A DNA stretch of 64,000 nucleotides from Sphingopyxis panaciterrae (GTDB taxonomy: Bacteria; Pseudomonadota; Alphaproteobacteria; Sphingomonadales; Sphingomonadaceae): NCBI RefSeq assembly GCF_011762125.1, contig NZ_JAASQN010000005.1, positions 124,001 through 188,000 of the forward strand. The letters are read 5' to 3'. A program made the position numbers and the translations under genes. The notes below the pieces were generated by a model. It was given only the letters and a program-made list of their open reading frames with translations, was not told the origin of the DNA and made no database searches. Position 1 is the stretch's first letter, and every line of letters begins with the position of its first letter. This document shows, piece after piece, positions 25,885 to 36,100 of the stretch.

Positions 25885-28082
25885 GCGAGAAGCTCCTTCG
25901 CCGCCTCTACGATCGAATCACGGCTCGGCAAGGTCAACGTCGCGGCGCGCCCCAATGGAATGAAGCTGTCGTCGGCGGCGATGCGGGCGAGCTTCTTACC
26001 GGGCGTGCGCTCGACGAACAGCGCCATCAGCGCCTCGCTCTGCGATCCGGTGATGCGGCATTCGTCGACGATCAGGATGCGTTTCGCATCCCCCACCGCA
26101 GCGACGAGCTTCTCCGCCTCGACCGGGCCGAGCCAGCGCAGATCGATCACGCGCGCATTCACGCCGTCCTTCGCGAGCAGCTTTTCGGCTTGCCGCGAGA
26201 GATAGGTGCCATTGCCATAGGTGACGATCGCCAGGTCGCTGCCCGCCCCATGTACCCCGACGTCGCCGAGGCGGATCGGCGCGCCTTCGCCCGGCGCCTC
26301 ATAGATGCTGGTCCACAGCCCGTCGCCCTCTTCATGGAGGTCGCGCGTCATGTAGAGCGCGATCGGTTCGACGAAGACGACGACGCGCTGTTCCTCGCGC
26401 GCCAGCCGCACGCATTCGCGGAGCATCTGCACCGCATCGCGGCCGTTCGACGGCACCGCGAGGATAACGCCCGGAATATCGCGGAAGACGGCAAGGCTGT
26501 TGTCGTTGTGGAAATGGCCGCCGAAGCCCTTTTGATAACCGAGCCCCGCGATGCGGATGACCATCGGATTGGTATATTGCCCGTCGGAGAAGAAGCTCAA
26601 TGTCGCCGCTTCGCCGCGAATCTGGTCCTCGGCATTATGGACATAGGCGAGGAACTGGATCTCGGGCATCGGAATAAAGCCGTTGTGCGCCATGCCGATC
26701 GCGAGGCCGAGGATCGCCTGTTCGTCGAGCAAGGTGTTGACGACGCGCGCCGAGCCGAAGCGCTGATGCAGCTTCGCGGTGACGTTATAGACGCCGCCCT
26801 TCGGCCCGACATCCTCGCCCATGACGGCGATTTCCGGGTAAGCGAGCATCAGGTCGGCGAGCGCCCAGGAGAGCAGTCGCGCCATATGCTGCGGCTTGTC
26901 CATCTGCCCCGCGTCGCTGCCGAACATCGCCTTGCGATCCTCGGCCGACGGCGTGTTGGGCCGCGCCACCTCGTGCTTCGGCGGCACGAGGCTGGCCATC
27001 ACATGCGCCGGGGTGGTGATCTTGGGGCGCTGGATCGCCGCCTCGGCCTGCCGCGCCAGCGTCGAACCGATCTCCTCATAGGCGTCGGCGACCTCGGCGG
27101 GCGACATCCAGCCCTGCTCCACCATCAGCGCCGCACCCTTCAGCAGCGGATCGCGCCGCTCGTCGGATTCGATCAGCGCCTTGGGGAGGTAAGCGCCCTG
27201 CACATCCGAACCGGCGTGGCCGTAGAGGCGGACCGTCGCCATGTGGAGGAAGACGGGCTTGCGGGTCCGGCGCGCATAATCGGCCGCTTCGCGTGCGCCG
27301 GCATAGGCCGAGGCAAGGTCGGTGCCGTCGCACTGGATATAGTGCAGCCCCGCGCGATGGCGGAACTGCGCCTCGACCCAGCCCGTCGGGGTGCGCGTCG
27401 AAATGCCGATGCCATTATCCTCGCAGAGGAAAATGAGCGGCATCGGCGAGCCCTGGAACGCCGTCCAGCCCGCGGTGTTGAATGCGCCCTGTGCGGTCGA
27501 ATGATTCGCCGAGGCATCGCCGAAGCTCGTCAGCACGACCGCATCGTCGGGCAGCGGCAGCCCGGTCATGCCCTGCCGCCGCGCGATGCCGATCGAGAAG
27601 GCGGCGCCGACCGCTTTCGGCAGATGCGAGGCGATCGTCGAGGTTTGCGGCGGAATGCTGAGCGGTTTCGACCCGATCACCTTGTGCCGCCCGCCCGAGA
27701 TCGGGTCGTCGCTCGACGCCGCAAAGCTCAGCAGCATGTCCCACGTCGGCGTGCCGCCGGGAAGCTGGCGCGCGCGGTGGAGCTGGAAAGCGTTCGAGCG
27801 ATAATGGAGAAACGCCATGTCGGTGACGCGCAGCGCCGCGGCGACCGCGGCATTGCCTTCATGCCCCGACGATCCGATCGTATAGAAACCCTCGCCGCGC
27901 GCCTGCAGATGGCGCGACAGCCGGTCCATCTGGCGGCTGGTCAGCTGCGACAGGAAGATATCGGTCGCGTCGCCGCGCGAGAGGCCCGCCGCCGCCGGAT
28001 CGGGCGCGTCGGCCCGGCCGGGCAGGGCGCCGCCCGCCAGCGCGGCCAGGAATTTCTCATGCACTGCCTGCGCCGCGTCCAA
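25881..28082 (-). CDS. Fused alpha-beta E1 component of a 2-oxoacid (or acetoin-type) dehydrogenase
   Basis: 733 residues from TTG at 28082, chosen because GGGAGAG lies five bases upstream. The frame runs 34 codons further, but those codons translate intergenic repeat B. The alpha half (to about 400) has the thiamine-diphosphate motif GDASANHSTAQGAFNTAGW and CEDNGIGIST. The beta half contains GEDVGPKGGVYNVT, EQAILGLAIGMA and GGHFHNDNSLAVFRDIPG. Separate alpha and beta genes are the norm in branched-chain 2-oxoacid dehydrogenases, so this is a natural fusion. No E2 or E3 gene is nearby; it is coupled to the FabD-like gene. Confidence 0.85.
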   Translation of the reverse strand: MDAAQAVHEKFLAALAGGALPGRADAPDPAAAGLSRGDATDIFLSQLTSRQMDRLSRHLQARGEGFYTIGSSGHEGNAAVAAALRVTDMAFLHYRSNAFQLHRARQLPGGTPTWDMLLSFAASSDDPISGGRHKVIGSKPLSIPPQTSTIASHLPKAVGAAFSIGIARRQGMTGLPLPDDAVVLTSFGDASANHSTAQGAFNTAGWTAFQGSPMPLIFLCEDNGIGISTRTPTGWVEAQFRHRAGLHYIQCDGTDLASAYAGAREAADYARRTRKPVFLHMATVRLYGHAGSDVQGAYLPKALIESDERRDPLLKGAALMVEQGWMSPAEVADAYEEIGSTLARQAEAAIQRPKITTPAHVMASLVPPKHEVARPNTPSAEDRKAMFGSDAGQMDKPQHMARLLSWALADLMLAYPEIAVMGEDVGPKGGVYNVTAKLHQRFGSARVVNTLLDEQAILGLAIGMAHNGFIPMPEIQFLAYVHNAEDQIRGEAATLSFFSDGQYTNPMVIRIAGLGYQKGFGGHFHNDNSLAVFRDIPGVILAVPSNGRDAVQMLRECVRLAREEQRVVVFVEPIALYMTRDLHEEGDGLWTSIYEAPGEGAPIRLGDVGVHGAGSDLAIVTYGNGTYLSRQAEKLLAKDGVNARVIDLRWLGPVEAEKLVAAVGDAKRILIVDECRITGSQSEALMALFVERTPGKKLARIAADDSFIPLGRAATLTLPSRDSIVEAAKELLA

Positions 28083-28146
28083 TGTTACTCTCCCACAAAA
28101 GATGCTGATAACGTCGTCTGAAGTCCGAAGCGTGATCTCGCTTTCA

Positions 28147-28224
28147 TCGTCACCCCGGACTTGATCCGGGGTCCCGCTTTTCACCGTCGCCCAGCGGGAC
28201 CCGCGATCAGGTCCGGGGTGACGA
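28147..28224. repeat. Dispersed palindromic intergenic repeat, copy B
   Basis: Arms CGTCACCCCGGACTTGATCC and GGTCCGGGGTGACG, with inner arms GTCCCGCTTTT and AGCGGGACC. It lies in the 331-bp gap between the divergent E1 gene and the DUF4129 gene. The remaining bases hold no gene. Confidence 0.75.
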
Positions 28225-28413
28225 GCGAGTTAATGGCGCCTTAGCAATCAAACACTTCTCCACCCAACACACGGAGCGTTGCACCCGCAACCACGCGTCC
28301 ATCATCGCGGGCTATATCGGCACCGTTCGGGGCGCAAGCATCTCTTGCCTTCCCGCGCCGCCTCGCGCTACCAACCGTTCGATGATCGACCGCGGCGGGG
28401 CCATAATTTCAAT

Positions 28414-29106
28414 ATGATATCCTTGTGGATCGCCCAGGCGTCGGCCGCCGCCGAAGCCCCCGGTCAGGGATGGCTGATCGATCCCGAACTCGTCGATCCC
28501 GGCTATGGCCAGACGATCGCGGGCGGTGAAATCCAGACCGGCTTTCCGCCGCCGCCGCCGCAGCCCGAAACCCCCGAATGGCTGCGGTCTCTGTTCAGCG
28601 CGATCGGCGATTTTTTCCAGTGGAGCGCACCTGCGGTAAAGCCCCTGCTGTGGGTCGGCGCGGCGCTGCTGCTCCTCTTCATCCTCTATCATTTCGTTCC
28701 CGCCTTCGCCGACTGGGTCGACCGGCTGCGGTTCGGGCGCCAACGGGCGGACGCCGAAGAGGATCTGGTTGGGCAGGCCGAGGCGGGCGCCGCGCGCGCG
28801 CTGCTGGCCGAAGCCGACGCGCTCGCCGCCGAAGGGCGCTATTCCGAAGCGGTCCACCTGCTCCTCTATCGCAGCGTCGAGGATATCGAAGGGCGGCGTC
28901 CCGGGCTGGTCCGGCCGGCGATGACGTCGCGCGAACTGGCGGGCGCACACGACCTGCCCGGGGTCGCGCGCGACGCATTCAGCCGTATCGCGCGCGCGGT
29001 CGAAATCAGCCTGTTCGGCGGCCGGTCGATCGATGCCGGCGCATGGGAACAATGCCGCAGCGCCTATGCCGAATTGACCGTGCCGCGAAACTGGGCGCGC
29101 GCATGA
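28414..29106 (+). CDS. DUF4129 domain membrane protein
   Basis: 230 residues. A Pro-rich segment (FPPPPPQPETPEW) precedes one membrane helix at about 76-94 (PLLWVGAALLLLFILYHFV). A cytoplasmic DUF4129-type domain follows, with AEADALAAEGRYSEAVHLLL and MTSREL. First gene of a six-gene membrane and MoxR cluster; its stop overlaps the next ATG. The start is uncertain, since the frame extends upstream without a ribosome site. The exact function of the family is not established. Confidence 0.8.
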   Translation: MISLWIAQASAAAEAPGQGWLIDPELVDPGYGQTIAGGEIQTGFPPPPPQPETPEWLRSLFSAIGDFFQWSAPAVKPLLWVGAALLLLFILYHFVPAFADWVDRLRFGRQRADAEEDLVGQAEAGAARALLAEADALAAEGRYSEAVHLLLYRSVEDIEGRRPGLVRPAMTSRELAGAHDLPGVARDAFSRIARAVEISLFGGRSIDAGAWEQCRSAYAELTVPRNWARA

Positions 29107-30338
29107 CAGAGGCGGCCGCAAGCGATCATGGTTTCAACCCGCGCCTGATGGCGGGGGTGGTGGCGATCGGCGTGATCGCCTTTATCGCGCTGTGGGCGCT
29201 GATCGCGCTCGCCCCCCAGCTTTCGAGTGGCAACAACGGCGGCGGGCACGCGCTGTCGAAAGGCGCGCCGGGCTATGCCGGGATCGTCGATCTGCTCGAG
29301 CGCGCGGGCGCCGACGTCGAGCTGCGGCGCAGCGTCGAGACCGGCGGATATGACGATGGGGGGCCCTTGCTCATCCTGACCCCGACCCACCGCAACCGGC
29401 CCGAAGAAGTCACCGAATTGCTGAATGCCGCAAGCGACGGCCGCGTGCTGATCGTCCTGCCGAAATGGGAAACCATGCACATCCCCGGACAGGGTTTGAA
29501 GCCCGGATGGGTGGGCGCAGGCATCGTCAATACGCCCTCGACGCGGCTGCTGCCCGAAGCCGCGTTCGGCAAGGTGACAATTCAGGCGCGCGCCGCCAAG
29601 GCACAAGCCGTTCCCGCGAATATCGCCGGGCGGACATTTTCCGCCTGGCTGCCCGGCAACGTCCAGACGGTCGAAGGCGACGGGCTCGACACGCTGATCG
29701 CGGGGCCCGCCGGCGGCGCGGTGCTGGCGCGGTCGCGCGAGCATGACCGTTATATTCTTGCCGACCCCGACCTGATCAACAATCTCGCCTTCGCATCGAA
29801 GGACAAGGCGCGCGGCGCGGCGATGCTGATCGACGCAATCGGTGAGGATGCGAATGCCGACAGCCTCGCCTTCGACGTCACGCTGAACGGGCTCGGCGGC
29901 GGCCGGTCGCTGCTGCGCTTCGCCTTTGTCCCGCCGTTTATCGGCATCACCCTGTGCCTGATCGCGGCAGGACTGCTGGCGCTGTGGCAGGCGTGGGTGC
30001 GTTTCGGCCCGGCGCTGAAACCGCAAAGGGCGATCGCGATTTCGAAGGCGGCGCTGATCGCCAACAGCGCCGACCTGATCAAGCAGGCGCGGCGCGAGCT
30101 CGACGGCGCCGACGCTTATGTGAAGAGCCAGCGCGCCGCGATCGCGCAGCGGCTGCACGCACCGTCGGGGCTCGGCGCCGAGGCGACCGACGCGTGGATC
30201 GACAAGCATCTGCCGCCCGGCGGCGACCGTTTCTCCGCGCTCGCCCGGCGGCTGCCGCTGGCGCGGGGCACGCATGAATTCCTCGCAGACGCGCAGGCGC
30301 TGCACGATATCAGGAAGGATCTACTCCGTGACAGCTAA
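29103..30338 (+). CDS. DUF4350 domain membrane protein
   Basis: 411 residues with an N-terminal membrane helix (about 15-37) and a second near 280-300 ([16 protein letters not shown]). The region between begins with [20 protein letters not shown] and GGPLLILTP, the DUF4350 pattern, which resembles a GATase-like fold. It overlaps the preceding gene by 4 bp and the following GTG start by 11 bp, so expression with the MoxR ATPase is coupled. Confidence 0.8.
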   Translation: MTEAAASDHGFNPRLMAGVVAIGVIAFIALWALIALAPQLSSGNNGGGHALSKGAPGYAGIVDLLERAGADVELRRSVETGGYDDGGPLLILTPTHRNRPEEVTELLNAASDGRVLIVLPKWETMHIPGQGLKPGWVGAGIVNTPSTRLLPEAAFGKVTIQARAAKAQAVPANIAGRTFSAWLPGNVQTVEGDGLDTLIAGPAGGAVLARSREHDRYILADPDLINNLAFASKDKARGAAMLIDAIGEDANADSLAFDVTLNGLGGGRSLLRFAFVPPFIGITLCLIAAGLLALWQAWVRFGPALKPQRAIAISKAALIANSADLIKQARRELDGADAYVKSQRAAIAQRLHAPSGLGAEATDAWIDKHLPPGGDRFSALARRLPLARGTHEFLADAQALHDIRKDLLRDS

Positions 30339-31320
30339 TCCGATCACCCAGGGAGATGGTGCCAAAGGGGTCGAGAGCGTCCAGGCGCTCGGCGCCGCGA
30401 TCGAGGGCGAGGTCGGCAAGGTCGTGTTCGGCCAGGGACCGCTCACCCGCATGGTGACGATCGCGCTGCTCGCCGGCGGCCATGTGCTGCTCGAAGGTCC
30501 GCCGGGGACCGCGAAGACGCTGCTCGCACAGGCCTTTGCGCGCGCGACGGGGCTTGGTTTCGGACGCATCCAGTTCACCCCCGACCTGATGCCCGGCGAC
30601 ATTTTGGGGTCGAACCTGTTCAATTTCCAGACGTCCAGCTTCACGCTGACCAAAGGGCCGATCTTCACCGAGCTCCTGCTCGCCGACGAAATCAACCGCA
30701 CCCCGCCGAAGACGCAGGCCGCGCTGCTCGAAGCGATGCAGGAACGGCGGGTGACGATCAACGGCGAACCGCACGCGATGAGCCCGCGCTTCACCGTGCT
30801 CGCGACGCAGAATCCGATCGAGCAGCAGGGCGTCTATCCGCTGCCCGAGGCGCAGCTCGACCGCTTCCTGTTCAAGCTGGTCGTCGATTATCCCGACGCC
30901 GCCGAGGAACGGCGCATCGTCGCCGACCATGGCGGGCGCTTCAAAAGCCCCGCAGTCGGTGATTTCGGGGTGACCGAGGTCGCGAATGCCAAGACGATCG
31001 GCGCGGCGATCGACATCATCGCGACCGTGCGGCTGGCCGACGAGATCGTCGACTATATCGTCCGCCTCGTCCGCGCGACCCGCGAAAGCGCCGACCTGGA
31101 ATGCGGCGCGAGCCCGCGCGCCGCGACCCTGCTCGCCCGCGCCGCCTGCGCCGCGGCGGCGCTCGACGGGCGCGACTATGTGATCCCCGACGATATCCAG
31201 CGCCTCGCCGCCGGCGTGCTGCGCCATCGCGTCATCCTGTCGGCCGCCGCCGAGATCGAGGGACGCAGCGTCGAACAGGTCGTCGCGGCGCTGCTCGAAC
31301 GCGAGGAAGTGCCGCGGTGA
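30328..31320 (+). CDS. MoxR family AAA+ ATPase
   Basis: 330 residues from GTG at 30328, with AGGAAGGA upstream. Walker A GPPGTAKT at 57-64, Walker [10 protein letters not shown] at 116-124 and sensor region [22 protein letters not shown], all typical of MoxR (AAA_3). MoxR proteins act as chaperone-like ATPases for partner proteins carrying VWA or DUF58 domains; the DUF58 partner is encoded next with a GTGA overlap. Confidence 0.93.
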   Translation: MTANPITQGDGAKGVESVQALGAAIEGEVGKVVFGQGPLTRMVTIALLAGGHVLLEGPPGTAKTLLAQAFARATGLGFGRIQFTPDLMPGDILGSNLFNFQTSSFTLTKGPIFTELLLADEINRTPPKTQAALLEAMQERRVTINGEPHAMSPRFTVLATQNPIEQQGVYPLPEAQLDRFLFKLVVDYPDAAEERRIVADHGGRFKSPAVGDFGVTEVANAKTIGAAIDIIATVRLADEIVDYIVRLVRATRESADLECGASPRAATLLARAACAAAALDGRDYVIPDDIQRLAAGVLRHRVILSAAAEIEGRSVEQVVAALLEREEVPR

Positions 31321-32645
31321 TCTACCCTACCCGCCGCGCGATCTACCTGCTGTTGTTCGGCGCCCCGATGGCGCTCGCGCTCGGGCTGGTCCGGCCCGAA
31401 TTGTGGATCGTCGCGCCAGCATGGATCGCGGTGATCCTTGCCTGCCTGTTGCTCGATGCGGTCGCCGGCGCCAGCCCGCGGCGCCTCGCGCTCGACACGC
31501 GCTTTCCGCATCAGGTCGGGGTCGGCGACCCGTTCGACCTGGCGGTCACCGCAAGCGGCGCAGCGGTGCCGCAGCGCGCCGAACTCGCACTCGCGCTCGA
31601 CGACCGGCTCGCCGCCGGCGGACGCATGGCGGGCACGATGCGCGCGGTCGATAGCGATGACGGCAAGCCGCGCGCGCTCGCCCGGACACTGTCGCTCGCC
31701 GCGACGCGGCGCGGACAGGCGCTGGTCGAGACGCTGTGGATTCGCTGGGCCGGGCCGCTCGGTCTCGTCTGGAAGCAGCACCGCTTCGTCATCGACCGGC
31801 CGATCAGCATCGTGCCGAGCCTGCGCGCGGTGGTCGATGAAGGCAGCCGCCTGTTCCAGCGCAACAGCTGGTTCGGGCTTCGCCAGCAGCGCTTCCGCGG
31901 CGAAGGCACCGAATTTGAATCGCTCGCCGAATATCAGCCGGGCATGGACCGGCGCGCGATCGACTGGAACGCCACCGCGCGCCACGTCAAATTGCTCGCC
32001 AAGGAATATCGCGTCGAGCGCGACAATCGCGTCGTCCTTGCCATCGACGGCGGGCGGACGATGGCCGAGCCCGTCGGCGGCATGCCGCGCGTCGACCGCG
32101 CGGTGTCGGCGGCGCTGCTGCTCGCCTATGTCGGATTGAAGCTTAATGACCGGATCAGCCTCTTCTCCTTCGCCGCGAAGCCGCATACGCTGACCCCCGC
32201 CTATATGCACACGCAGGATTTTCCGGCGCTGCAACGCGCCGCCAGCGCGATCGACTATGCGCATGTCGAAAGCAATTTCACCCTCGCGCTCACCAGCCTG
32301 AGCGCGCAACTCAACCGCCGCTCGCTGATCATCCTGTTCACCGAATTCGCCGATGCGACGAGCGCCGACCTGATGATCCGCGCCGCCGGGCGGCTCGCCG
32401 AAAAGCACCGATTGCTGTTTGTCGTGATCAAGGACGAAGAGGTCGAGAGCGAGGAAAAGCGCCGCCCCGAAAGCGGCGCCGACGTCACGCGGTCGAACGT
32501 CGCGGCGGCGATGCTGCGCGACCGGCAACTGGTGATCGCGCGGCTCCAGCGCCTTGGAGCCGACGTCATCGAAGTGCCCGCCGACGCAATGGGGGCCGCC
32601 GCGGTCGACGCCTATCTCGGCATCAAGCGGGCCGGCAGCCTGTGA
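31317..32645 (+). CDS. DUF58 domain protein
   Basis: 442 residues from GTG at 31317, with GAGGAAG upstream. Two hydrophobic segments at the N-terminus (about 8-45) are followed by the DUF58 block [20 protein letters not shown] and a VWA-like region ([13 protein letters not shown]). It is the usual partner of MoxR ATPases. The start overlaps the moxR stop. Confidence 0.9.
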   Translation: MIYPTRRAIYLLLFGAPMALALGLVRPELWIVAPAWIAVILACLLLDAVAGASPRRLALDTRFPHQVGVGDPFDLAVTASGAAVPQRAELALALDDRLAAGGRMAGTMRAVDSDDGKPRALARTLSLAATRRGQALVETLWIRWAGPLGLVWKQHRFVIDRPISIVPSLRAVVDEGSRLFQRNSWFGLRQQRFRGEGTEFESLAEYQPGMDRRAIDWNATARHVKLLAKEYRVERDNRVVLAIDGGRTMAEPVGGMPRVDRAVSAALLLAYVGLKLNDRISLFSFAAKPHTLTPAYMHTQDFPALQRAASAIDYAHVESNFTLALTSLSAQLNRRSLIILFTEFADATSADLMIRAAGRLAEKHRLLFVVIKDEEVESEEKRRPESGADVTRSNVAAAMLRDRQLVIARLQRLGADVIEVPADAMGAAAVDAYLGIKRAGSL

Positions 32646-33688
32646 GCACACCCGCCGCCCCCGCCCCCATCTCCCCCGCCGTCGCCGCGCCGGCCTTTTC
32701 GACCGGCCGCTTCCGCGCCGAACGCGAGGCCGACTGGATCGCTTTCGACCTGTTGCTCACCAAGCTCGAGAAGAAAGGCGCCGCCGCGCTGACCAGCGAC
32801 GAACTGCTGCAACTGCCCCTACTTTATCGCGCGACCCTGTCCTCGCTGTCGATCGCGCGCGCCACCAGCCTCGACAAGGCGTTGCTGGGTCATCTCGAAG
32901 CGCTGTCGATCCGCGGCTATTTCCTTGTCTATGGCGTGCGCGAGACGCGGCTCAACCGCGTGCGGCGCTTCTTCCTCTACGACTGGCCGGCGGCGGTGCG
33001 GTCGGTGTGGAAGGAGACGGTCATCATCGCGCTGATCATCATCCTCGGCGCGCTGACGAGCTGGACGCTCGTCGCGCACCAGCCCGAATGGTATTTCAAT
33101 TTCGTCCCCGAAGAGATGGCGGGCGGGCGCGATCCGCGCGCGACCGCCGAATATCTCCAGTCGACATTGGGCCATGGCAAGGCGGCGGGCGAGCAGGAAA
33201 GCGGGCTCCACGTCTTTGCCACCTATTTGTTCACCCACAACAGCCAGGTATCGATCCTGTCCTTTGCGCTGGGTTTCGCCTTTGGCGTGCCGACGATGAT
33301 GCTCGAATATTATCAGGGCATCGGGCTTGGCGCGATGCTGGCGGTGTTCACCAACAAGGGGCTGGGGTATGATTTCGGCGGCTGGCTGTTCATCCACGGC
33401 ACGACCGAGCTGTTCGCTGCGGCGCTGTCGGGCGCCGCGGGGCTGCGTATCGGCACCGCGGTTGTCTTCCCCGGCGCGCGCGCGCGACTGGAGGCCGCCT
33501 CGCTCGCCGGGCGCACGGCAGGCAAAGTGATGGTCGGGGTGATATTGATGCTGCTTGTCGCCGGGCTGCTCGAAGGCTTCGGGCGCCAGCTGATTACCGA
33601 TACGCTGATGCGATATGGCATCGGCACGCTGATGCTGCTGTTCTGGCTCGCCTATTATTATGTCCCGCGGCGCGAGGACGTCACATGA
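32642..33688 (+). CDS. Stage II sporulation protein M (SpoIIM) family membrane protein
   Basis: 348 residues. About 125 soluble residues precede five or so membrane segments containing SILSFALGFAFGVPTMMLEY and FIHGTTELFA, the DUF95/SpoIIM signature. The family name comes from Bacillus; no sporulation role is implied here. The GTG start overlaps the DUF58 stop, and its own stop overlaps the next ATG. Confidence 0.88.
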   Translation: MSTPAAPAPISPAVAAPAFSTGRFRAEREADWIAFDLLLTKLEKKGAAALTSDELLQLPLLYRATLSSLSIARATSLDKALLGHLEALSIRGYFLVYGVRETRLNRVRRFFLYDWPAAVRSVWKETVIIALIIILGALTSWTLVAHQPEWYFNFVPEEMAGGRDPRATAEYLQSTLGHGKAAGEQESGLHVFATYLFTHNSQVSILSFALGFAFGVPTMMLEYYQGIGLGAMLAVFTNKGLGYDFGGWLFIHGTTELFAAALSGAAGLRIGTAVVFPGARARLEAASLAGRTAGKVMVGVILMLLVAGLLEGFGRQLITDTLMRYGIGTLMLLFWLAYYYVPRREDVT

Positions 33689-34554
33689 CCGCCGCCGCCA
33701 ACGCCAGGCTGCGCGATGCGAAGACGCGCAAGATCCGTCAGTTCATCACGCCCGAAGGCGTCGACCTTGAACTGAAGATCGCCGGATCGGGGCTGCGGCT
33801 CGGGGCCTTGATCGTCGACCTGACCCTGATCGTCGTCGCCCTGTTCGTCTTTTCGCTGCTGATGTCATGGGTCGGTTTCGGATCGAAATCGGACATGGCC
33901 TACGTCATCTGGATGCTCGGCTTCTTTGCGCTCCGGACCTTCTGGTTCATCGGTTTCGAACTCGGACAGCGTGCCGCGACGCCGGGCAAGCGGATGATGG
34001 GCATCCGCGTCGTCGCGCGCGACGGCGGACGGCTGACCGCCGATGCGGTCGTTGCGCGAAATTTGATCCGCGAGCTCGAGTTGTTTCTGCCGCTGATGAT
34101 GATCGGCAACGGCATGTCGGAGGACGCGGTGTCGGGCTGGACCGTCCTCGCGGGCGTGCTCTGGTCGCTGACCCTCAGCCTGTTCCTGCTGTTCAACCGC
34201 GACCGGATGCGGATGGGCGACCTGATCGCCGGCACCTGGGTGGTGATGGCGCAGCGCGTCAAGCTCGACGCCGATATCGGGATCGGCGGCGAGGCGGCGG
34301 GTGCCATTTCGTTCAGCGACGCCGAACTCGCCGTCTATGGCATTTTCGAGCTGCAGGAGCTTGAACGCGTGCTGCGCGGGCGCGATCCACGCGCAATGCG
34401 CGAGGTCGCCGATACGATCCGCGGTAAAATCGGGCGTCCTGTCGCCGAAGAGGATGACGTCTTCCTGCTTTCCTATTACCGCCAGTTGAAGGCCCGGCTC
34501 GAACGCAAATTGCTGTTCGGCAAGCGCCGCGAGGATAAATATGCCAGCGACTGA
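33685..34554 (+). CDS. RDD family membrane protein
   Basis: 289 residues with membrane helices at about 35-55, 70-90 and in the 130-175 range. An RDD-type block (GAATPGKRMMGIRVVARDGG) sits between them, and a cytoplasmic C-terminal tail of about 100 residues follows. Last of the six coupled membrane genes; its stop is 14 bp inside the nitroreductase gene. The function of the family is unknown; in this operon it may be part of a MoxR-linked membrane complex. Confidence 0.87.
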   Translation: MTAAANARLRDAKTRKIRQFITPEGVDLELKIAGSGLRLGALIVDLTLIVVALFVFSLLMSWVGFGSKSDMAYVIWMLGFFALRTFWFIGFELGQRAATPGKRMMGIRVVARDGGRLTADAVVARNLIRELELFLPLMMIGNGMSEDAVSGWTVLAGVLWSLTLSLFLLFNRDRMRMGDLIAGTWVVMAQRVKLDADIGIGGEAAGAISFSDAELAVYGIFELQELERVLRGRDPRAMREVADTIRGKIGRPVAEEDDVFLLSYYRQLKARLERKLLFGKRREDKYASD

Positions 34555-35257
34555 TACGCTTTCCCTGTCCGTTACCCCCCAATCCGTCACGGACGCGCTT
34601 CACCGGCGCCGGTCGGTCCGCGCCTTCACCGATCAGCCGGTCGATCCGGCGATCCTCGGCGAGATTTTCGCCGCCGCGCAGCGCGCACCGTCAGGCGGCA
34701 ACCTCCAGCCGTGGCAGGCGACGGTGCTGACCGGCGCGCCGTGGCAGGCGGTGAAAGATGCCGTCGCCGCGCGCGTCGCGATGGGCCGCGAAGGCTATGA
34801 GCCCGAATATGATATCTATCCCAAGGGACTGACCGATCCCTGGGAAACGCGCCGTTTCGGCGTCGGCGAAGGGCTTTACGCCGCGCTCGGCATTCCGCGC
34901 GACGACAAGCCGGGGCGGCTCGGCCAGTTCCTGCACAATTTCCGCGGTTTCGGCGCGCCGGTGATGCTCTTCCTCCACTGCTCGCGGATCATGGGGCCGC
35001 CGCAATGGTCCGACATGGGCATGTGGCTGCAATCGGTGATGCTGCTGCTCGTCGAACATGGGCTGGCAAGCTGCCCGCAGGAATGCTGGGCGATGTATGG
35101 CGCGACGGTCCGCCGAGCGCTGGCGCTCGGCGACGACCAGATTCTGTTTACGGGGCTCGCGATCGGCTATGCCGACGAAAGCGCGGCGGTGAACAACTGG
35201 CCGGTGCCGCGCGCCCACCTGGAAGAAGTGATCGATTGGCGAGGATTCGAAGAATGA
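34541..35257 (+). CDS. Nitroreductase family protein
   Basis: 238 residues, FMN-dependent nitroreductase fold. HRRRSVRAFTDQPVD near 21-35 and APSGGNLQPWQATVLTG near 49-65 bind FMN, and GMWLQSVMLLLVEHGLASCP is the conserved later helix. It likely reduces nitroaromatics, quinones or related substrates with NAD(P)H. It overlaps the RDD gene in another frame, so the operon continues into it. Confidence 0.92.
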   Translation: MPATDTLSLSVTPQSVTDALHRRRSVRAFTDQPVDPAILGEIFAAAQRAPSGGNLQPWQATVLTGAPWQAVKDAVAARVAMGREGYEPEYDIYPKGLTDPWETRRFGVGEGLYAALGIPRDDKPGRLGQFLHNFRGFGAPVMLFLHCSRIMGPPQWSDMGMWLQSVMLLLVEHGLASCPQECWAMYGATVRRALALGDDQILFTGLAIGYADESAAVNNWPVPRAHLEEVIDWRGFEE

Positions 35258-35766
35258 GCTGGCAGCGCGCCTGGTTTCGATACGGCACCGCCGTGCCGTT
35301 GATGCTCGCCGTCGCGAGCTGCACCGCGATCCCGACCCCGGAAACGCCGCCGCCGGCCCCTGCGCCGATGCCGGCCCCCGCCCCCGCGCCGGCCCCCGCC
35401 CCGGCCGTGAGCGGCGGGTGGGAAAGCCGCGCGGTGAACAATGGCGCCTGGCGCTACGACGTGGGCAACCGCACCGCGGCCTTCGTGCCGACGGGCAGCG
35501 CCAATCCGCTGTTGACCATGGCATGCACGGGCGGCGCGATCCGCCTGACCTCGGGCCTCGCGGGCGACGTCAGCCTGCGCACCAGCGCCGGCACCGACCA
35601 GATCCGCTTTGAGAACGGCGGCGCGAACCTGACGAGCCGCGATCCGCGGCTCGACCGTATCGCCTTCAGCCGCGGCCGCTTCGCGCTCGAAACGCCTGGC
35701 GGCAGCGGGCTGACCTTACCCGTCCAGTCCGAAATCGGCCGCGTGATCGAGGATTGCCGGGGGTAG
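35254..35766 (+). CDS. Putative lipoprotein with Pro/Ala-rich linker
   Basis: 170 residues. The signal peptide ends in a lipobox AVAS-C at Cys23, and a low-complexity linker of alternating Pro and Ala runs from about 28 to 50. The C-terminal domain (YDVGNRTAAFVPTGS, MACTGGAIRLTSG) is a small beta-rich periplasmic module seen in sphingomonad hypothetical proteins. It overlaps the nitroreductase stop (ATGA). Function unknown. Confidence 0.75.
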   Translation: MSWQRAWFRYGTAVPLMLAVASCTAIPTPETPPPAPAPMPAPAPAPAPAPAVSGGWESRAVNNGAWRYDVGNRTAAFVPTGSANPLLTMACTGGAIRLTSGLAGDVSLRTSAGTDQIRFENGGANLTSRDPRLDRIAFSRGRFALETPGGSGLTLPVQSEIGRVIEDCRG

Positions 35767-35839
35767 GCTTCCGAACCGATTGCCCGCGAAGATCGGGGTC
35801 GGCTTTGGGGTGGGGAGCTGCCATGAGCTCCACTCACCT

Positions 35840-35935
35840 TCGTCATCCCGGGCTTGACCCGGGATCCCGCTTTTTTCTGAAGGTAGCGCAGGTTTCGACG
35901 TCCAGCGGGACCCCGGATCAAGTCCGGGGTGACGA
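35840..35935. repeat. Dispersed palindromic intergenic repeat, copy C
   Basis: Arms CGTCATCCCGGGCTTGACCC and CGGATCAAGTCCGGGGTGACG, with inner GGATCCCGCTTTTTT and AGCGGGACC. The flanks TTTGGGGTGGGGAGC (from 35812) and GGCAGCATCCGGCCG (from 35946) are also shared with other copies. It lies in the 386-bp gap between the two lipoprotein genes. Confidence 0.8.
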
Positions 35936-36100
35936 AGAAGGAAATGGCAGCATCCGGCCGCACGCTGCCATCGCGGTGCAACCCATAGCCGCCTTTGTCG
36001 ATACCGGCTTTCCTACATTATCCGGCTGTGCCAGCCTTCTTCCATGGCTCTTTGGACCGCCGAATCATCGTCTGCGCACCGCATTCTGCACTGCACGCCT

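Noticed and set aside
26190..28121. 643-codon plus-strand frame opposite the fused E1 gene
   Set aside because: Antisense shadow; composition dominated by Arg, His and Ala, and the E1 motifs are on the other strand.
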